The notes under the pieces were generated by a model. It saw only the letters and a list, made by a program, of their open reading frames with translations. It was not told the origin of the DNA and did no database searches. The translations under genes and the position numbers were made by a program. From Gnetum montanum (taxonomy: Eukaryota; Streptophyta; Gnetopsida; Gnetales; Gnetaceae), in contig MNCI01008066.1 of the NCBI GenBank assembly GCA_015680685.1, forward strand, positions 855,846 through 901,928: a DNA stretch of 46,083 nt. Reading direction: 5' to 3'. Shown here piece by piece: positions 1-10,890 of the stretch. Positions within the stretch are counted from its first letter, which is position 1, and every line of letters begins with the position of its first letter.

Positions 1-1356
1 CAAGGATTCAGATCGGAAGGTGACTAAGTGAGCGTTGGGATCCCCCTCCCCATTGTATTTGGTGAAATGAGGGAGGGACATCCCCGGCGGTAACGACAGC
101 ATAGGCACCGTTGGACTAATCGGATCATCCTGATAAAAGTCCATGATCTGAACAACATTAGATCTAGCTGCTTTGAGGCGTTGAACCTCCTCGGTAAGAG
201 TCTGTATCAATTGGAAAGCTTGGCCCAAGCGTGTTGATGGCGGTGCCTGTGCAGAAGGCATAGGAGGTTGGACCAGGAGGACGACGCCAGGAAGTGGAAA
301 AGACGGGCGAGGTCGACCGGCTGCTGGGGGGGCGGGGATCCTGACAGGTGGGGGAGCCTGTGAAGACCACCACCCGTTGGCTTGCGCAGGGGGGTTGACC
401 GTCACCTGCTGCGCGAGATAAGGATGTAAATACTGCGGTGCTCCCTGTGGAACATATGTTGCAGGTGCGACCGGGGGTTGCGCGCCGTGCATGACAGACT
501 AGGTCTGTTGCACCGCCGGGTTGGCCCATTGACCAGCAGCAGGCTGTTGGATGTAAGTTGGTGGCTGGACGGTTATGGTAATCTGTTGGGTCGGAGGGGG
601 CGGATACAACAAGGTTTGCGCCGGGCGCGTCGCGGATATATTGTGAGGCTGCATCTGATGAATGAAGTGGGGCGGAACGGTCGTCGGGACCGCCACTGGG
701 ATATTAAGTACGCGTGGTGACGACACCGCCCCCACATCATTGTGGGGGATTTGTACTTGCAGCCCAGCCGGTTGCGTAGTAGCCTGTGGAAGGACAGGGA
801 TGTGCATCTGTGCCGTCGGGGCCGTGTTAAGAGAGGCGGCCTCTCCGTTGAAAGGAAAGAGGGGATTTACATACATATGGGGGCTTAGGGTATGGAACGA
901 AGGTTCCAGAGTATGGAACGAATGTTCTGACTGGGCCTCAAATTCATCCTCTTCTTCTCCGTGCTGGGGCTCCACCACAGCTTGTGAAGCTTGGCCTTTG
1001 GCCATGACCAACTGTGTGATAAATTCGTGTTGGTGTTCAGTCAAGGGAATTATGTCGTAAGCTGTTGGCTTAAAATCATAGCCCCCTCGGTGGAGCACCT
1101 CGAAGTTTCGTTTTGCCTCAAGCTCGACTCGGCTGAGAGCCAGCCTTGCCTAGATCTTAATGCATATGAAATTGTATTCTTCAGGGGTTATAACCGTGAA
1201 GATAGGCTCTTTTCCCTGGAGCCTCAACGAACGGCGCAATGGTCCCTGAGATCCCATTGCGCTAGGAGCTGGTCCTGTGACCGACATAGGATTCACAGGT
1301 GCGACACCCAGATCGGTAGGGACCAGGGCAGTTGTGTTTGTGTATAAGGAATCCAT
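1..1356 (-). pseudogene. Tat-like Ty3/gypsy gag, 5' part (element E)
   Basis: Retrotransposon Gag precursor, which would form the particle that packages the element RNA. Reading starts at 1356 (MDSLYTN) and stays in one frame to the window edge, broken only by TAG codons at 1150-1152 and 499-501. The N-terminal part is basic (RRSLRLQGKEP). It is followed by a long Pro/Gln-rich low-complexity stretch, a short helix (LTEEVQRLKAARSN), and at 1-90 the start of the capsid-type gag domain with the motif GEGDPNAHLVTF, a hallmark of plant gypsy gag. The C-terminal gag and pol lie outside the window. It is clearly homologous to element D gag (22229 onward): both have NFIC.KI followed by TAG, and both have DFYxDDPI or NFYKDDPI before the capsid domain. 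CpG is well preserved, so it is younger than its neighbours. The family call is confident; the Tat lineage is inferred from the D and C relatives. Confidence 0.85.
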
Positions 1357-1601
1357 TGATCAATGAAGTAAGCGGTAACTGGTAATCGGATCTAAGAAAT
1401 GGCTAGCAACAAAAGCACAAAAAAGGCTTTCTACCCTGTAGGATTTCAAAGAAATCGTCCTTGCGACTGATATATACCACACGATTGACTGTAGACTTCC
1501 CTAGAGGTATTACGTCTATGGTTTAGGGTATGGATCACTACCAGGGCTACCCGAAGTATTCGGAGCGGAGCCTGAAGGCCCTCCGTCTAGCGCCAGAAAA
1601 C
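1357..1601 (-). other. untranslated leader of element E with primer-binding site
   Basis: Non-coding stretch between the LTR and the gag start. On the minus strand a TGGCGCTAGACGG motif lies at 1595-1583, six nucleotides inside the LTR end. Element D has the matching motif TGGCACTAGAAGG at 21170-21182 with the same six-nucleotide spacer, followed in both by AGGGCC or GGGCC. This supports a shared primer-binding site and fixes both LTR ends. The tRNA primer is not identified. Confidence 0.7.
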
Positions 1602-2774
1602 TGTAACGACAGAAAACGTCGGCAGCTGGAAATACCGATCGAGGTTCCGTGTATACAGTTTTAACCACGGATCCGCGCGAGGGCTATGCTGGAAAAAGCG
1701 AATCCGTGGCGCCCTGAACGGTCTTGTCGATCAGACAGGGACTTACAGGTCAGTAAAACGATGAAGATTACGGATCTTTGCGTGCTGCGATTTGATTCGG
1801 GGGATCATGAAATGGGAGGAAAACGACGTGGATGGACCGCTACAATGATAACGTCAAACACGCCAAAGAGATGCTAATCAGGAGAGAAACGCGTGATTTT
1901 CAAAGATCTATGCTTCGATTTTTGAAAGAATGTATGATTTATATGTCACGTTACAATGGGAGAGACCCCCAATAATTTGATGCAAAAAATGAGCACAAAA
2001 CAACAAGGAAACTGTCCAGACAGAAGTCCGATCTACCTCGTAGGCCAAAGCTGGGATGCAAGGATGGTCAAGCTCTGAAGTCTGCCGATCAACTGTTTCT
2101 GACCGGTAGAGTCTACAAACTAGACGAGACGATCTCACAATCCCTGTTCTGCTCCTTTGCCTTGAGTAGGTTCTGCTCAGGGCAGCGATCGCTAAAGGAG
2201 AAAGGTCGTATCTTCTCCGAAGGAATGATTTCTCCTATTGCTAAGGCTCAAGCGCACTGTGCTCTGTTCTTGCTGAAGGATGGTGCTGTCGGCAGTTGCC
2301 AAAAGGTTGCTCTTTGTTTCTCCGCTCAAGGTATGCTTCCTTGCTCAGAAAATGCTCTTGCCCCTTTGACTTATCGCCAACAAAAGTGATAAGTGCTCTG
2401 GTGCTCAGAAAAATGTCTCTGCTTCTCTGATTTGCCAACCCTTGTGCCTTTGTCAACTAAGGTATTTATAAGCTGCGACGCTCCATGGAAGAGGCGCAAC
2501 CCTGATGACGTGGGTCCCGGACATTTCGGGTCCCATTGACCATTTTAAGTCAGACTGTGACTATGCACAACACGCTCGTTTTCCGCGTTGTGCATGTGAA
2601 GAGCAGGTACATGTTGAGCATGCTTCAATTGCTCTCAGGCTGTATTAGACTCATCCGCGTTGTGTTGCGTGTATGAGTGTAATCTGGTATAAAATACAAT
2701 AGGCTCAAAATTGTTTTACGCTCACTACGCAGTTGCGCGTAACAAAGCGTAGACAATGTCTANAAAGTGTCACA
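1602..2774 (-). repeat. 5' LTR of element E
   Basis: On the minus strand the LTR ends ...CGTTACA at 1602, next to the primer-binding site. The other end is less certain: TGTGACAC at 2774 gives a plausible TG...CA pair (TGT.AC with GT.ACA). A minus-strand TATAAATA lies at 2470-2463, about 300 nt into the LTR, where a promoter is expected. The U3 part holds CpG-rich repeated words such as TACGCTC and GCGTAAT. One ambiguous base (N) is at 2763. The sister LTR is not in the window, so the 2774 boundary remains provisional. Confidence 0.55.
2463..2470 (-). promoter_or_regulatory. LTR promoter TATA box, element E
   Basis: TATAAATA on the minus strand in a GC-richer setting, upstream of the R/U5 part of the E LTR and oriented toward the gag start at 1356. 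Assigned by position and consensus only. Confidence 0.5.
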
Positions 2775-3771
2775 CTGTTATGCTCCTCTAGACTCTGCCT
2801 TTGACTACTTTGGAGCTTATTACGCTCATTATGCTGCCGTGCGTAATAGAGCGTAAACTTGTCCCTGAACAAAGCTGATGCGCGCTTTTTCTTGAATTGT
2901 GAATCTTTGCCTGAGGCCGACTCGTAATTTTCATGGTGTTTCATACACCACATGAATAGTGATTATGCTTAGCATAGTCCCAACCATCTCCTCTACCACT
3001 TGGCATTCACCCTGCATTTCACACTAAACGTAACCCTATAAATATCTCCACCCTCAACATTTTTAGGGGTTAGAAAAATTGAAGCATTATCAAGCTAGAA
3101 AATTTTTGGCATCAGCAAATCTAAGGAGTGCTTGGGAGAAAACCAAAGGTTTCTTGGCAAACCAAAGAGAGGCAAAGTTGCAGACCATCACACACCCCTG
3201 TAGGCCAATCGAACACCGCAGTTGATGGTACACTATGGTAGTCAACCCGGTAGGTATAAACACGTTGGAAAAATGCCAGTCTTTGTGACCAGACATCCTT
3301 GAGACTGTGACTACACTGTACACTGTGCTTGTTGTACACCACGTACCTCCTAACCCCTTTTGGTTTTAACTATGCTTAATCTCATTTAGGATGGTGTTTT
3401 GTTTTTTTCTCTCTCTCTCCTTGCATTTTTAGCATTTTATTTGCATTTTTGCTATATCATTGCATAACTACACTTAAACTATGCTTGGGTAGTAGTTTTT
3501 ACATGATTGACATCCTCATTTTTGCTAAAAAAACTTGACTACACTCGACCCCATTGGCACCATTAACACCATTGACACCACTTGAACACTTAGCACCATT
3601 TTGCATTAGTATCATAGCTAACCATGTTGCACCTTGGTTGCATCTAGTAAGTTCTTGTTTGATCAAAAAGACCATTCAGGGCACCTTGTCTCCACCTCCA
3701 GTAGTCTCTCACATAGATTTGAGGTTAGGTTGTGTGCTCATCGACCTTAGTGTTCCAGCCACCAACATTTT
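2775..3771. other. non-coding interval with a plus-strand TATA-like site
   Basis: No supportable coding region. A plus-strand TATAAATA lies at 3037-3044 in a CCCTATAAATA context like that of the element D LTR (CCCTATAAAAA at 20452). The 300 nt that follow resemble R/U5-type leader sequence. This may be a remnant of another LTR, but no TG...CA boundaries or second copy were found. Near 3548-3597 there are short imperfect repeats of the type CATTGGCACCATTAACAC. Confidence 0.3.
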
Positions 3772-3821
3772 TGATCATTAATAATGGGCCCCCATCGATG
3801 TAGCCCTGTCTATGTCGTGTT

Positions 3822-3837
3822 GCCCCATCGATGGGGC
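3822..3837. promoter_or_regulatory. 16-bp perfect palindrome in LTR U3
   Basis: GCCCCATCGATGGGGC reads the same on both strands. Related half-sites lie on each side (CCCCCATCGATGTAG at 3790, GCCCCGTCGATGTAG near 3870), and eroded versions are in the other three LTRs. Its place in U3 just upstream of the TATA box suggests a binding site for a dimeric regulator; that role is inferred. Confidence 0.5.
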
Positions 3838-3899
3838 CACATCAACGTAGTGTTTGCTCCATTTATGAGGCCCCGTCGATGTAGATCCACAATAAAGTC

Positions 3900-3907
3900 T
3901 ATAAATA
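3900..3907 (+). promoter_or_regulatory. LTR promoter TATA box, element A 5' LTR
   Basis: TATAAATA in the context AAAGTCTATAAATA. It is conserved at 16300-16307 in the 3' LTR and, on the minus strand, at 30074-30067 and 42455-42448 in element B. It lies about 130 nt into the LTR, just after the U3 motif array. Confidence 0.7.
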
Positions 3908-4684
3908 TATGCTCACTAGCCATGTTTATGGGAGGTTAAGTCAGAGTTGTAGCAGAGTTCTTGCAGTTTTGTCATTGGAAAGTTAGAATATTTCTCTGAG
4001 TGCCCATAGTAGAAGTCAAAAAGTGTATGGATCTTTATTCAAGCATTGATGTACCTAAGCACACCAGTGTGAATGACAATAAAGATGAGCCTTTTGATAA
4101 AACCTTGTAGCACTTGGAATAGATTAATGATTTATTTTTGCATGAACTAATTTCATTAGTTATGTAATTAATTAAGCTAAATTAGACTTTATTTGATTAA
4201 TTAATTAAGATAAATAGATTAAACACATAAGTACAACTGCTTCGAGCATAAACATATATTCGCTTGGTAATCCTAGCAGTGTTATTTCTTGGTTCGCTGA
4301 GTAGCATAATGCTTGGTAATCCTTGTAGTGGATTTGTGGGTTTATGACATGTATGGAAATTGGGATCGGATACTTATGTTAGGATTAGTTAGAGATTAAT
4401 TAATTAGTTAAAGTAAATTAGCTATTAAATTACTTCATTTCTCTATTTTAAGCACTAGAAACATAAAACATAAAATAATAAAAATCATATGCCTCGATTA
4501 CACTTAACCATACCTTTGTACATCATAAATGTAATTGGAAAGACAACAAATGACTAGTAGGGCAAGTTTACTTCCTAAAGACTAGTGTACTGGAAGACAT
4601 AGAGTCCATGGAATTCCACCAAATCACATGTAAACCCTTTGTGATTTGTATGGTTGAACATATAGGTACCTCATCGCTCATGAT

Positions 4685-4700
4685 TGGCACCATTATTGGT
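4685..4700 (+). other. primer-binding site, element A
   Basis: TGGCACCATTATTGG starts one base after the LTR. Element B has TGGCACCATTACTAGG at 41674-41659 on the minus strand in the same place. TGG matches the CCA end of a tRNA; the tRNA species is not resolved. Confidence 0.7.
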
Positions 4701-4974
4701 GTCTCTTTTTGTTGAAACATGTGCTATCTAGGTTTAGTGAACATCATTAACATCATTGGATGAACCCTAAGGTCAAAATGATTCTCATAATAAATATAAT
4801 CACATAAGAATACTAATATCTTATTTGTATTGCAAAATATCTTCTTCTCACAAGCATGATGATACTAAATTGCTAGTCCCTCAAGAATGTAAAGTGGTGT
4901 ATATTCACCTAGATGAGCATGTGCTTGACTTCACCTTCATCCTACATTAAGATGAACAATTTCAATGGTGAGAT

Positions 4975-7340
4975 ATGAAAGACAACATTGTAATGCCTCC
5001 TGATTGATGTATGCCCATGATGCTACTTCAAAATCTTAGGAGGTTGGGTATCTAGGATCTTTAAGAGTACATTGTACATGATTATGACTACTGAGAGTAC
5101 TATCCCATTGAAACACAACATAGGAGAGATCGACACCAAGAGAATTACTATGAGTTTATGAAGGGGAAACAGTTCACAAATCCTTTGTTCCTACATAACC
5201 AAAACAACAATGAGGATCCTTCCTCTGGGGGTTCTTAACATGAAAATTCTCCATCCCTTGTTATTGGTGATGGGGGTGTAGCCTTAAATTTGTAGTCCAC
5301 TATCAACAATCCAGGTTCAAGTGAAAATGGAAGTCAAGCTAGGGGCTTAGAAAACCATCAAGATGACAAGAAAATTGATGAACGTGGCTATGACAACCAA
5401 AGAGGGTTGGTAGACACCATGTTGGTGGTAGTCCTCCTCCCTCTTTACCCTTTTCATTTGCATCTTTTTCTTCCTCTTCTAGTTTTGACAAACACTGTAG
5501 AAAGAGCAATCATGATGAAGGGGAATAATGGGACAATAATGATGATCGTTAGGTCCACCATGAATGAAGGGGTAGCAAAGGACGTCATCGACGCCATAAA
5601 AATAATGATAATAATGAGCCTTTGTTGGAAACTTGAAGCATGCTAAATATCACAGAGGCTGTAAAAATTTCAACTAGGTATGTGAAGGATAGTCGGATCA
5701 GATGACTTGATATGAATAATATTCCCAGATTTGAGGGGGATATAAATTTAATTCACAAAGACACCTTCAAGCTTTTCATAATGCCTATACTTTAAAAAAT
5801 ATTGAAAATGATTAGCAAAAATTAAAGCTATTTCCTAGGACACTCATCAAGGAAGCAGAAAGTTGGTATTGATCCTTGGAATTGGAATCCATTTGTAGGT
5901 GGAGTACAATGCTAGAGTTATTTAATGATAAGTATTAGACATACTTCAAAGTGTCTAATCTAAGAAGGCAGATCCAAGGATGGAAGTAAGAAAACCATGA
6001 ATCCTTGGACACTACCATGGGTAGATACTATTCTTTCATACATCAATTTCCTAGCCATGGTTATTCTTAGTGGGAACAACTTCACCATATCATAGATGAA
6101 CTTAGATTGGAAATGAGAAGAACTCTTAGGGTCTATGTCCAAGGGAGACTATCAGAACTCAAATTCCATACTATTTAAAGGATAATTAAGTAGGTAGCAA
6201 AAAAAGAAGGAGAATTGAGGAAACATGAAAGTGCTAAGGAATTCAACAAGGATCCTTCCATCAGAAAGAGGAAAGTATGATTTTGTAACAATGAGGAAGA
6301 ATCACCACTTGATGAGGTGGTGAATAGAAAGACCTTGACAATTCAGTAATCTGTTTAAAATTTCAACCAAGGTAGATAAAATGTGGGATTCATTGGATGA
6401 AAAAATCCAAACTACACTAAAAATCACTAATCACTAAATAATTATGAGAGTAGAGTAGTTATTATGACCATAAGAGGCAAAAATAAGGTGAACATGCCTA
6501 CCAAAGGGGTAAGGGCAAAATTTCTACAATAGATTAAGTTGTAGAAATTGAATTAGATGATGATGGTGGGTGTGACATTTGCCAATATAAACATCCTAAG
6601 GGATGTTTCCCCATCGTTTCACACTTAAAAGAGTCTGGGGGTGTATGCTTTAAATCCATGACTAGCAAAAAGGCAAATACCTAGAAGATTGAATTATTGT
6701 CAAGGTAATCCTAGATAGTTCCATTAGCAACAACAATATTATGCAAGTGGAACTCCACCACAACCGTATGAGTAATATCAATAGTGGCACCAACCACAGT
6801 CATGGGGGATGCCACCACCAAGGCAGTAATACCCTTATAGGTAACCAGATCCATATGGATATTATGTTTAGTAGCCCCTATCTTCATGTGACTCTTCTAG
6901 TCATGTTTCTCCTCTCCAACATCACTACTACCCTCTAGAATACTACAGAGCTTATTCTTCACATTCTAGGAGGGATACCACATTTTATCCTTATCCTCCT
7001 CTTGTTCCTACAGCTGTTCCTCCACCCTTGACATAGCTACTGCTTGCTCCATCCATGTAGGGTAAACTTCTAGCCCAACCGTAGTAACATAACAATACCA
7101 GTGCCATCAATCTATAATTGGTTCATCAACTAAGGGGTTTAGAACCTCATGCTTATAAAAGATCATTCTTCTATACTAATAGCCCCACTAAGCCCTCACA
7201 GACTTAGGCTGTTGGTCACACTACTCCTATCTCATCCTCTACAAACTATTCCATTGGGTTCCCTTCAAATCAAATGCCATCCAAAATCCATATTATTATG
7301 TTTACTCATGCTGTATTCGTTTGGATCTAGGCTAGAAACC
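4975..7340 (+). pseudogene. gag of element A (decayed)
   Basis: Former Gag precursor of the element. The start is placed at 4975 (MKDNIVMPP), because element B begins MKGNIVLPP at the homologous position 41387. The capsid-type gag domain is readable in pieces near 5640-6180: IPRFEGDINLIHKDTF, then EAESWY followed by a short run to LELFNDKY, the usual plant gag pattern in which a Trp-containing motif precedes F..Y. A zinc knuckle at 6571-6606 reads CDICQYKHPKGC (C-X2-C-X3-H-X3-C); B keeps CDICQYEHPNGC at 39799-39764. Downstream, 6650-7100 is Pro/Gln/Tyr-rich linker. There are many TAG/TAA stops and several frameshifts, so no protein can be made. Confidence 0.8.
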
Positions 7341-7870
7341 TTCCTGGGAAATTAGCTGATCCTGGGAGTCCTCTTATCTATTTACAAATTGCTGAAAATG
7401 AACCATGTACAACTCTTCTTGATTCAGGTTTCGGTATGAACTTGATTTCTCATGAGATGTATACTATTTGGAACTTGTTGCCTTTGAAGAAGAGCAATAT
7501 CAAATTGGAATTGGCAGACTAGTCCATTACTGTTCCATTGAGACTAGTCAAAGAAATTGTAACCACTATCTATAAATGGTTTTATCCTACCAGTTTCCTA
7601 GTAATTAAGGTTGAGAAATATAAGGGGGATTTCCCAATCATTATGGGAAGGCATGGTTGAGCATTATTGATGTAAGAATGGGCATCCAAGATCTTTTTTG
7701 AGAGATATCAAAGGAAAATGAATTTGGAAAGATCAAGAAGAGGCAAGTTCCATACATTGCATATAATGATACATAGTGCAATTACATGTAGAAACTATAA
7801 TCCATGAAACAAGAATCTATTTCCACATGTAGGCAGTGTGCACATGAGGTAGACATTCAAAAGTATCTAT
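7341..7870 (+). pseudogene. retroelement aspartic protease of element A (decayed)
   Basis: Protease that would cut the Gag-Pol precursor. The catalytic motif is visible near 7410-7455 as TTLLDSGFGMNLIS, where Asp-Ser-Gly is the active-site triad of the retropepsin family. About 70 residues later comes FPIIMGR, the second conserved strand that precedes the trailing helix; element B has FPIIMGRAWL there. Frame breaks and stops (for example TAG near 7520) inactivate it. It lies between gag and RT, as in all Ty3/gypsy elements. Confidence 0.75.
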
Positions 7871-8209
7871 ATGTAGCAACCACAAAATAGGAGGGCACCT
7901 AGTGGCTAACTGTTGATTATGATAGTAGCACAATGTGCATGGAACCTACTGAGAGCCTAACATGTGCTTATGTTAAAGGCATGGATGAACTAGAGCAAGT
8001 TAATCACCAACTCTCTGATAATGAAAATGATGATACTAATTGGGGAGAGTTGGAGATCTCTAAGAATTTCAAACAAGAGCCCATAGAATTAAAAGCTCTA
8101 CCCATCGGCCTAGAATATGAATTTTTGGAAAATGGCAAGTTGGTCATACTTAATGTCAAACTTACTCTCAAGAAGAAAGAAAAATTATTAAAAGTGGTCA
8201 ACAAATAAT

Positions 8210-9175
8210 CAATAGCCTTTGCTTGGTCATGTCCTAAACTCATTAAAATTGATCGACGAATATGGCAACATTGCATTTACATTGATCCATCCATGAAGCC
8301 AATGAGGCAACCACAATGGTAGTTGAATCCAAAATTGAAGTAAATCATCAAAGAGGAGATTGGGCAACTCCTTAAGGTAGGGTTCACTACCCGATTATGG
8401 ATAGCAAGTGGGTTAGTCCACTCATGATACTACCAAAGAGAGGTGGAAAATAGTGGATTTGTATTCATTTCAGGCTATTAAACATGGCGACATTCAAAGA
8501 TCATTTTTTGTTGTCATTTGTTGATTAGGTGTTGGACACCATATTTGGGCATTGCTATTATAGTTTTCTAGATGGTTATAGCTGCTATAAAAAAATCCAA
8601 ATTGCACCAAAAGATCAAACCAAAACAACATTGACAAGCCCCTAGGGGACCTTTGCATATCGCAAGATGCCTTTTTTTCTATGTAATGCTCCTACCACTT
8701 TCGAATGTTTGGTCTTAAGCATCTTTCAACAGGGTAGTAAAGTAGAAGTCTTCAAAGATAACTTCTCCACTTATGGTGCTACATTTGAGAAAGTCTTGAA
8801 CTGCCTTGAGTAAGTACTAAAAAGATGTGTGCAAACAAATCTATGGATCAATTGGCAAAAGAGCCATCTCATGGTTCAAGAATGCATTGTATTGGGGCAT
8901 AGAATTTTGCAAGAAGGGATCAAGGTAGATCTCGAAAAGATAAGAGTCATTCAAGGAATCACTCATCAACTAGAAACTATAAAAGATGTTTGGTCATTTC
9001 TTGGATACAGTGGCTACTACATGAATTTGATAGAGAATTTTTCTAAGATCACAAAATCATTAGTCAAGCTAACAAAGAAAGATGCTTCCTTCATTTGGAC
9101 CAAGGAATGTGAAAATGCATTCCAAAGCCTCAAGAAGAAGCTTGTAGAGACTCCAACTCTACAAGCACCTGACTA
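8210..9175 (+). pseudogene. reverse transcriptase of element A, altered catalytic motif
   Basis: RT domain that would copy the element RNA into DNA. Readable landmarks in order are an LLNMATFKDHF-type stretch near 8475, FLDGYSCY near 8565 (which keeps the first catalytic Asp), NAPTTFECL near 8690, the YxDD-equivalent at 8751-8762, and the connection SFLGYSGYYMNLIENFSKI near 8995. At the catalytic box the sequence is FKDN where FMDD is expected: the second Asp codon is AAC at 8760-8762. Element B has FMDN at the same place, so the Asp-to-Asn change predates the two copies or arose twice. Other stops and shifts are present. Athila-type similarity is strongest around ETNLxLNW.KSHLM and the connection. 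Confidence 0.85.
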
Positions 9176-9560
9176 GTCCATACCATTTCATGTCATGATA
9201 GATGCATCTAACTATGCCTTGGGAGCCATGCTTATGTATTTGGATGATAAAAAACATCCATATTAGATCCACTGTGCAAGTTGAAGCATTGTGGATGCAA
9301 CCCTAAATTACACCACGATAGAGAAAAAATTGATAGTAATGATGTATGCTTTGGAAATGTTTAGGGACTATGTGCTTGGGTATAAAGTGTTTGTGCACAC
9401 TAATCATAGTGACATATACTTCCTCATGAACAAGCCAATAGTGAGCTCGCATGTCATACGATGGTTAGTGATCTTGCAGAAATTCAATCTTACAATGGTA
9501 GATTGAAAGGGGACTAAGAATGTGATCATTGATCACTTGTCTCGATTATGATGGGATAGC
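9176..9560 (+). pseudogene. RNase H domain of element A (decayed)
   Basis: RNase H domain that would degrade the RNA strand during reverse transcription. Readable landmarks are MIDASNYALGA near 9197 (with the first catalytic Asp), LNYTTIEKKLI near 9303 (with the Glu), then HTNHSDIYFLM near 9400, where a TDH-type motif is expected and its Asp is now Asn. It closes with VIDHLSRL near 9525, the usual end of this domain in Athila and related elements. It follows RT directly. TAG and TAA codons interrupt it. Confidence 0.8.
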
Positions 9561-9839
9561 AAAGAGGAGGAGAGCCCACTCTCTGACTAATTTCTTAATG
9601 AAATTCTCTTTTTTGGTGCAATAAATGATCAAATGCCCATAGAACCAAAATGGTATGATGGAATCCTCACTTATCTTCTTACTTGGGAGATGCCACAAGA
9701 TCTGAACTAGAGGAAGAAACAACAATTTTTTTTATTAGGCTAAGCACTTCATTGAAATCAATGGACACCTTTACAAGGTGTGTGTTGATGACCTAGTTGA
9801 TTAGTATGTACCTGATGTAGATCAATTGCCCATTCTCTA

Positions 9840-10890
9840 GGATGTTCATGAAGGCCCTTGTGGAGGCCACTATACTATGAGATGCATGACCATAAAAATC
9901 CTGATAGTAGGATACTATTGGCCCACAATCTTCAAGGATGCTCATCAATTTTTTCAATTATGTGAATGCTATCAATGAGATGGTGGGATGATTGCATGTA
10001 TGGAGGATTCTCAACAGTGGATTCAACCACTGGAATCCTTTGACATATGGGGCATAGATTTCATAGGTCCCATCACATCCATGTCTAATGGAAAGGCATA
10101 TATAATCATCATCATTGATTACTACACAAAATGTGTAAAAGTAGCAATTGTCACCGACTATACATCATTCACTGCTGCTCTATGTATACAACAAAATGTT
10201 ATGAATAGGTTTGGGGTTCAACGTGCATTGATTTTTGATCATAAAACCCATTTTATAGGTGCTACTTTTCAAAAACTCATGCAACTCTTGGGGGTTGAAC
10301 ATAAATTAACAACACCCTATCACCTCCAAGCCAATGGTCAAGAAAAGTTAACTAACAGGGAGATTAGAAAGATTGTAATAAGAACTATTAGCAAATGTAG
10401 GAGAGATTGGAGTACAAAATTGAACAATGCCCTTTGGGCCTATCACTCAACATGGAAAATCCCTATTGGCTACTTTCCTTATGAGATAGTGTATAGAAAA
10501 CTTCCAATGCTCCCAATTGAATCTAAGCTCTGTACACTCTCAACAACCTGTGACCTAGACCTAGACCTAAGTTTGGCATAAAAAGAAAGATTAATCAACC
10601 TAAATATGCTAGATGAAAATTTATTAGTAACCCTATCTTGGAATGAAGTGCACAAGGCATTCAACAAACAATGTCATAATTTTAGAATACAAAAAGTAAA
10701 ATTTCAACTAGGAGATAAGGTTCTCTATTGGAATCCCACACACATACTGTAAAAAGCCAAATTCCAAATGTTGTGGGAGGGGCCTTATATAATTGATGAA
10801 ACCTTTCCTTCTGGGATCATGATCATATACAAACTTGAAAGTCCAAACAAAAAGTAGTTGGTCAACATCCAACAGATAAAGCCTTTCCAT
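9840..10890 (+). pseudogene. integrase of element A, altered third catalytic residue
   Basis: Integrase that would insert the DNA copy. The zinc-binding HHCC region reads in order HEGPCGGHY, then IKILIVGYYWPTIFKDAHQF and CECYQ (9845-9976). The core has WGIDFIGPI (first Asp, near 10050) and LIFDHKTHF (second Asp, near 10230). At the third catalytic position HLQANGQEKLTNREI has Lys (AAG at 10345-10347) where Glu of GQVE is expected, with Glu one residue earlier; B shares QEK. LNNALWAYHSTWKIPIGY marks the end of the core and KFQMLWEGPYII the C-terminal domain. No chromodomain follows, which excludes chromoviruses. The longest open stretch is 9988-10581. Confidence 0.85.

Larger units (their letters stand above)
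3772..4683 (+). repeat. 5' LTR of element A
   Basis: About 912 bp, alignable along its length with 16158-17070 and, on the other strand, with 29306-30244 and 41676-42583. The family LTR begins TGATGA and ends TCATCA; here the termini have decayed to TGATCA and TCATGA. The U3 holds several copies of a GGCCCCATCGATGTAG-type motif, including a perfect palindrome at 3822-3837, followed by TATAAATA at 3900-3907. The stretch 4160-4440 is rich in TTAATTAA-type words. The LTR is followed at once by TTGGCACC. Confidence 0.9.

Noticed and set aside
164-529. 121-residue minus-strand open frame overlapping gag of element E
   Set aside because: It is a shadow in another frame; the true gag frame runs through the same DNA with the GEGDPNAHL motif downstream.
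662-1347. Plus-strand open frames of 118-132 residues over gag of element E
   Set aside because: They are antisense to the Pro/Gln-rich gag region, show no domain, and follow from its base composition.
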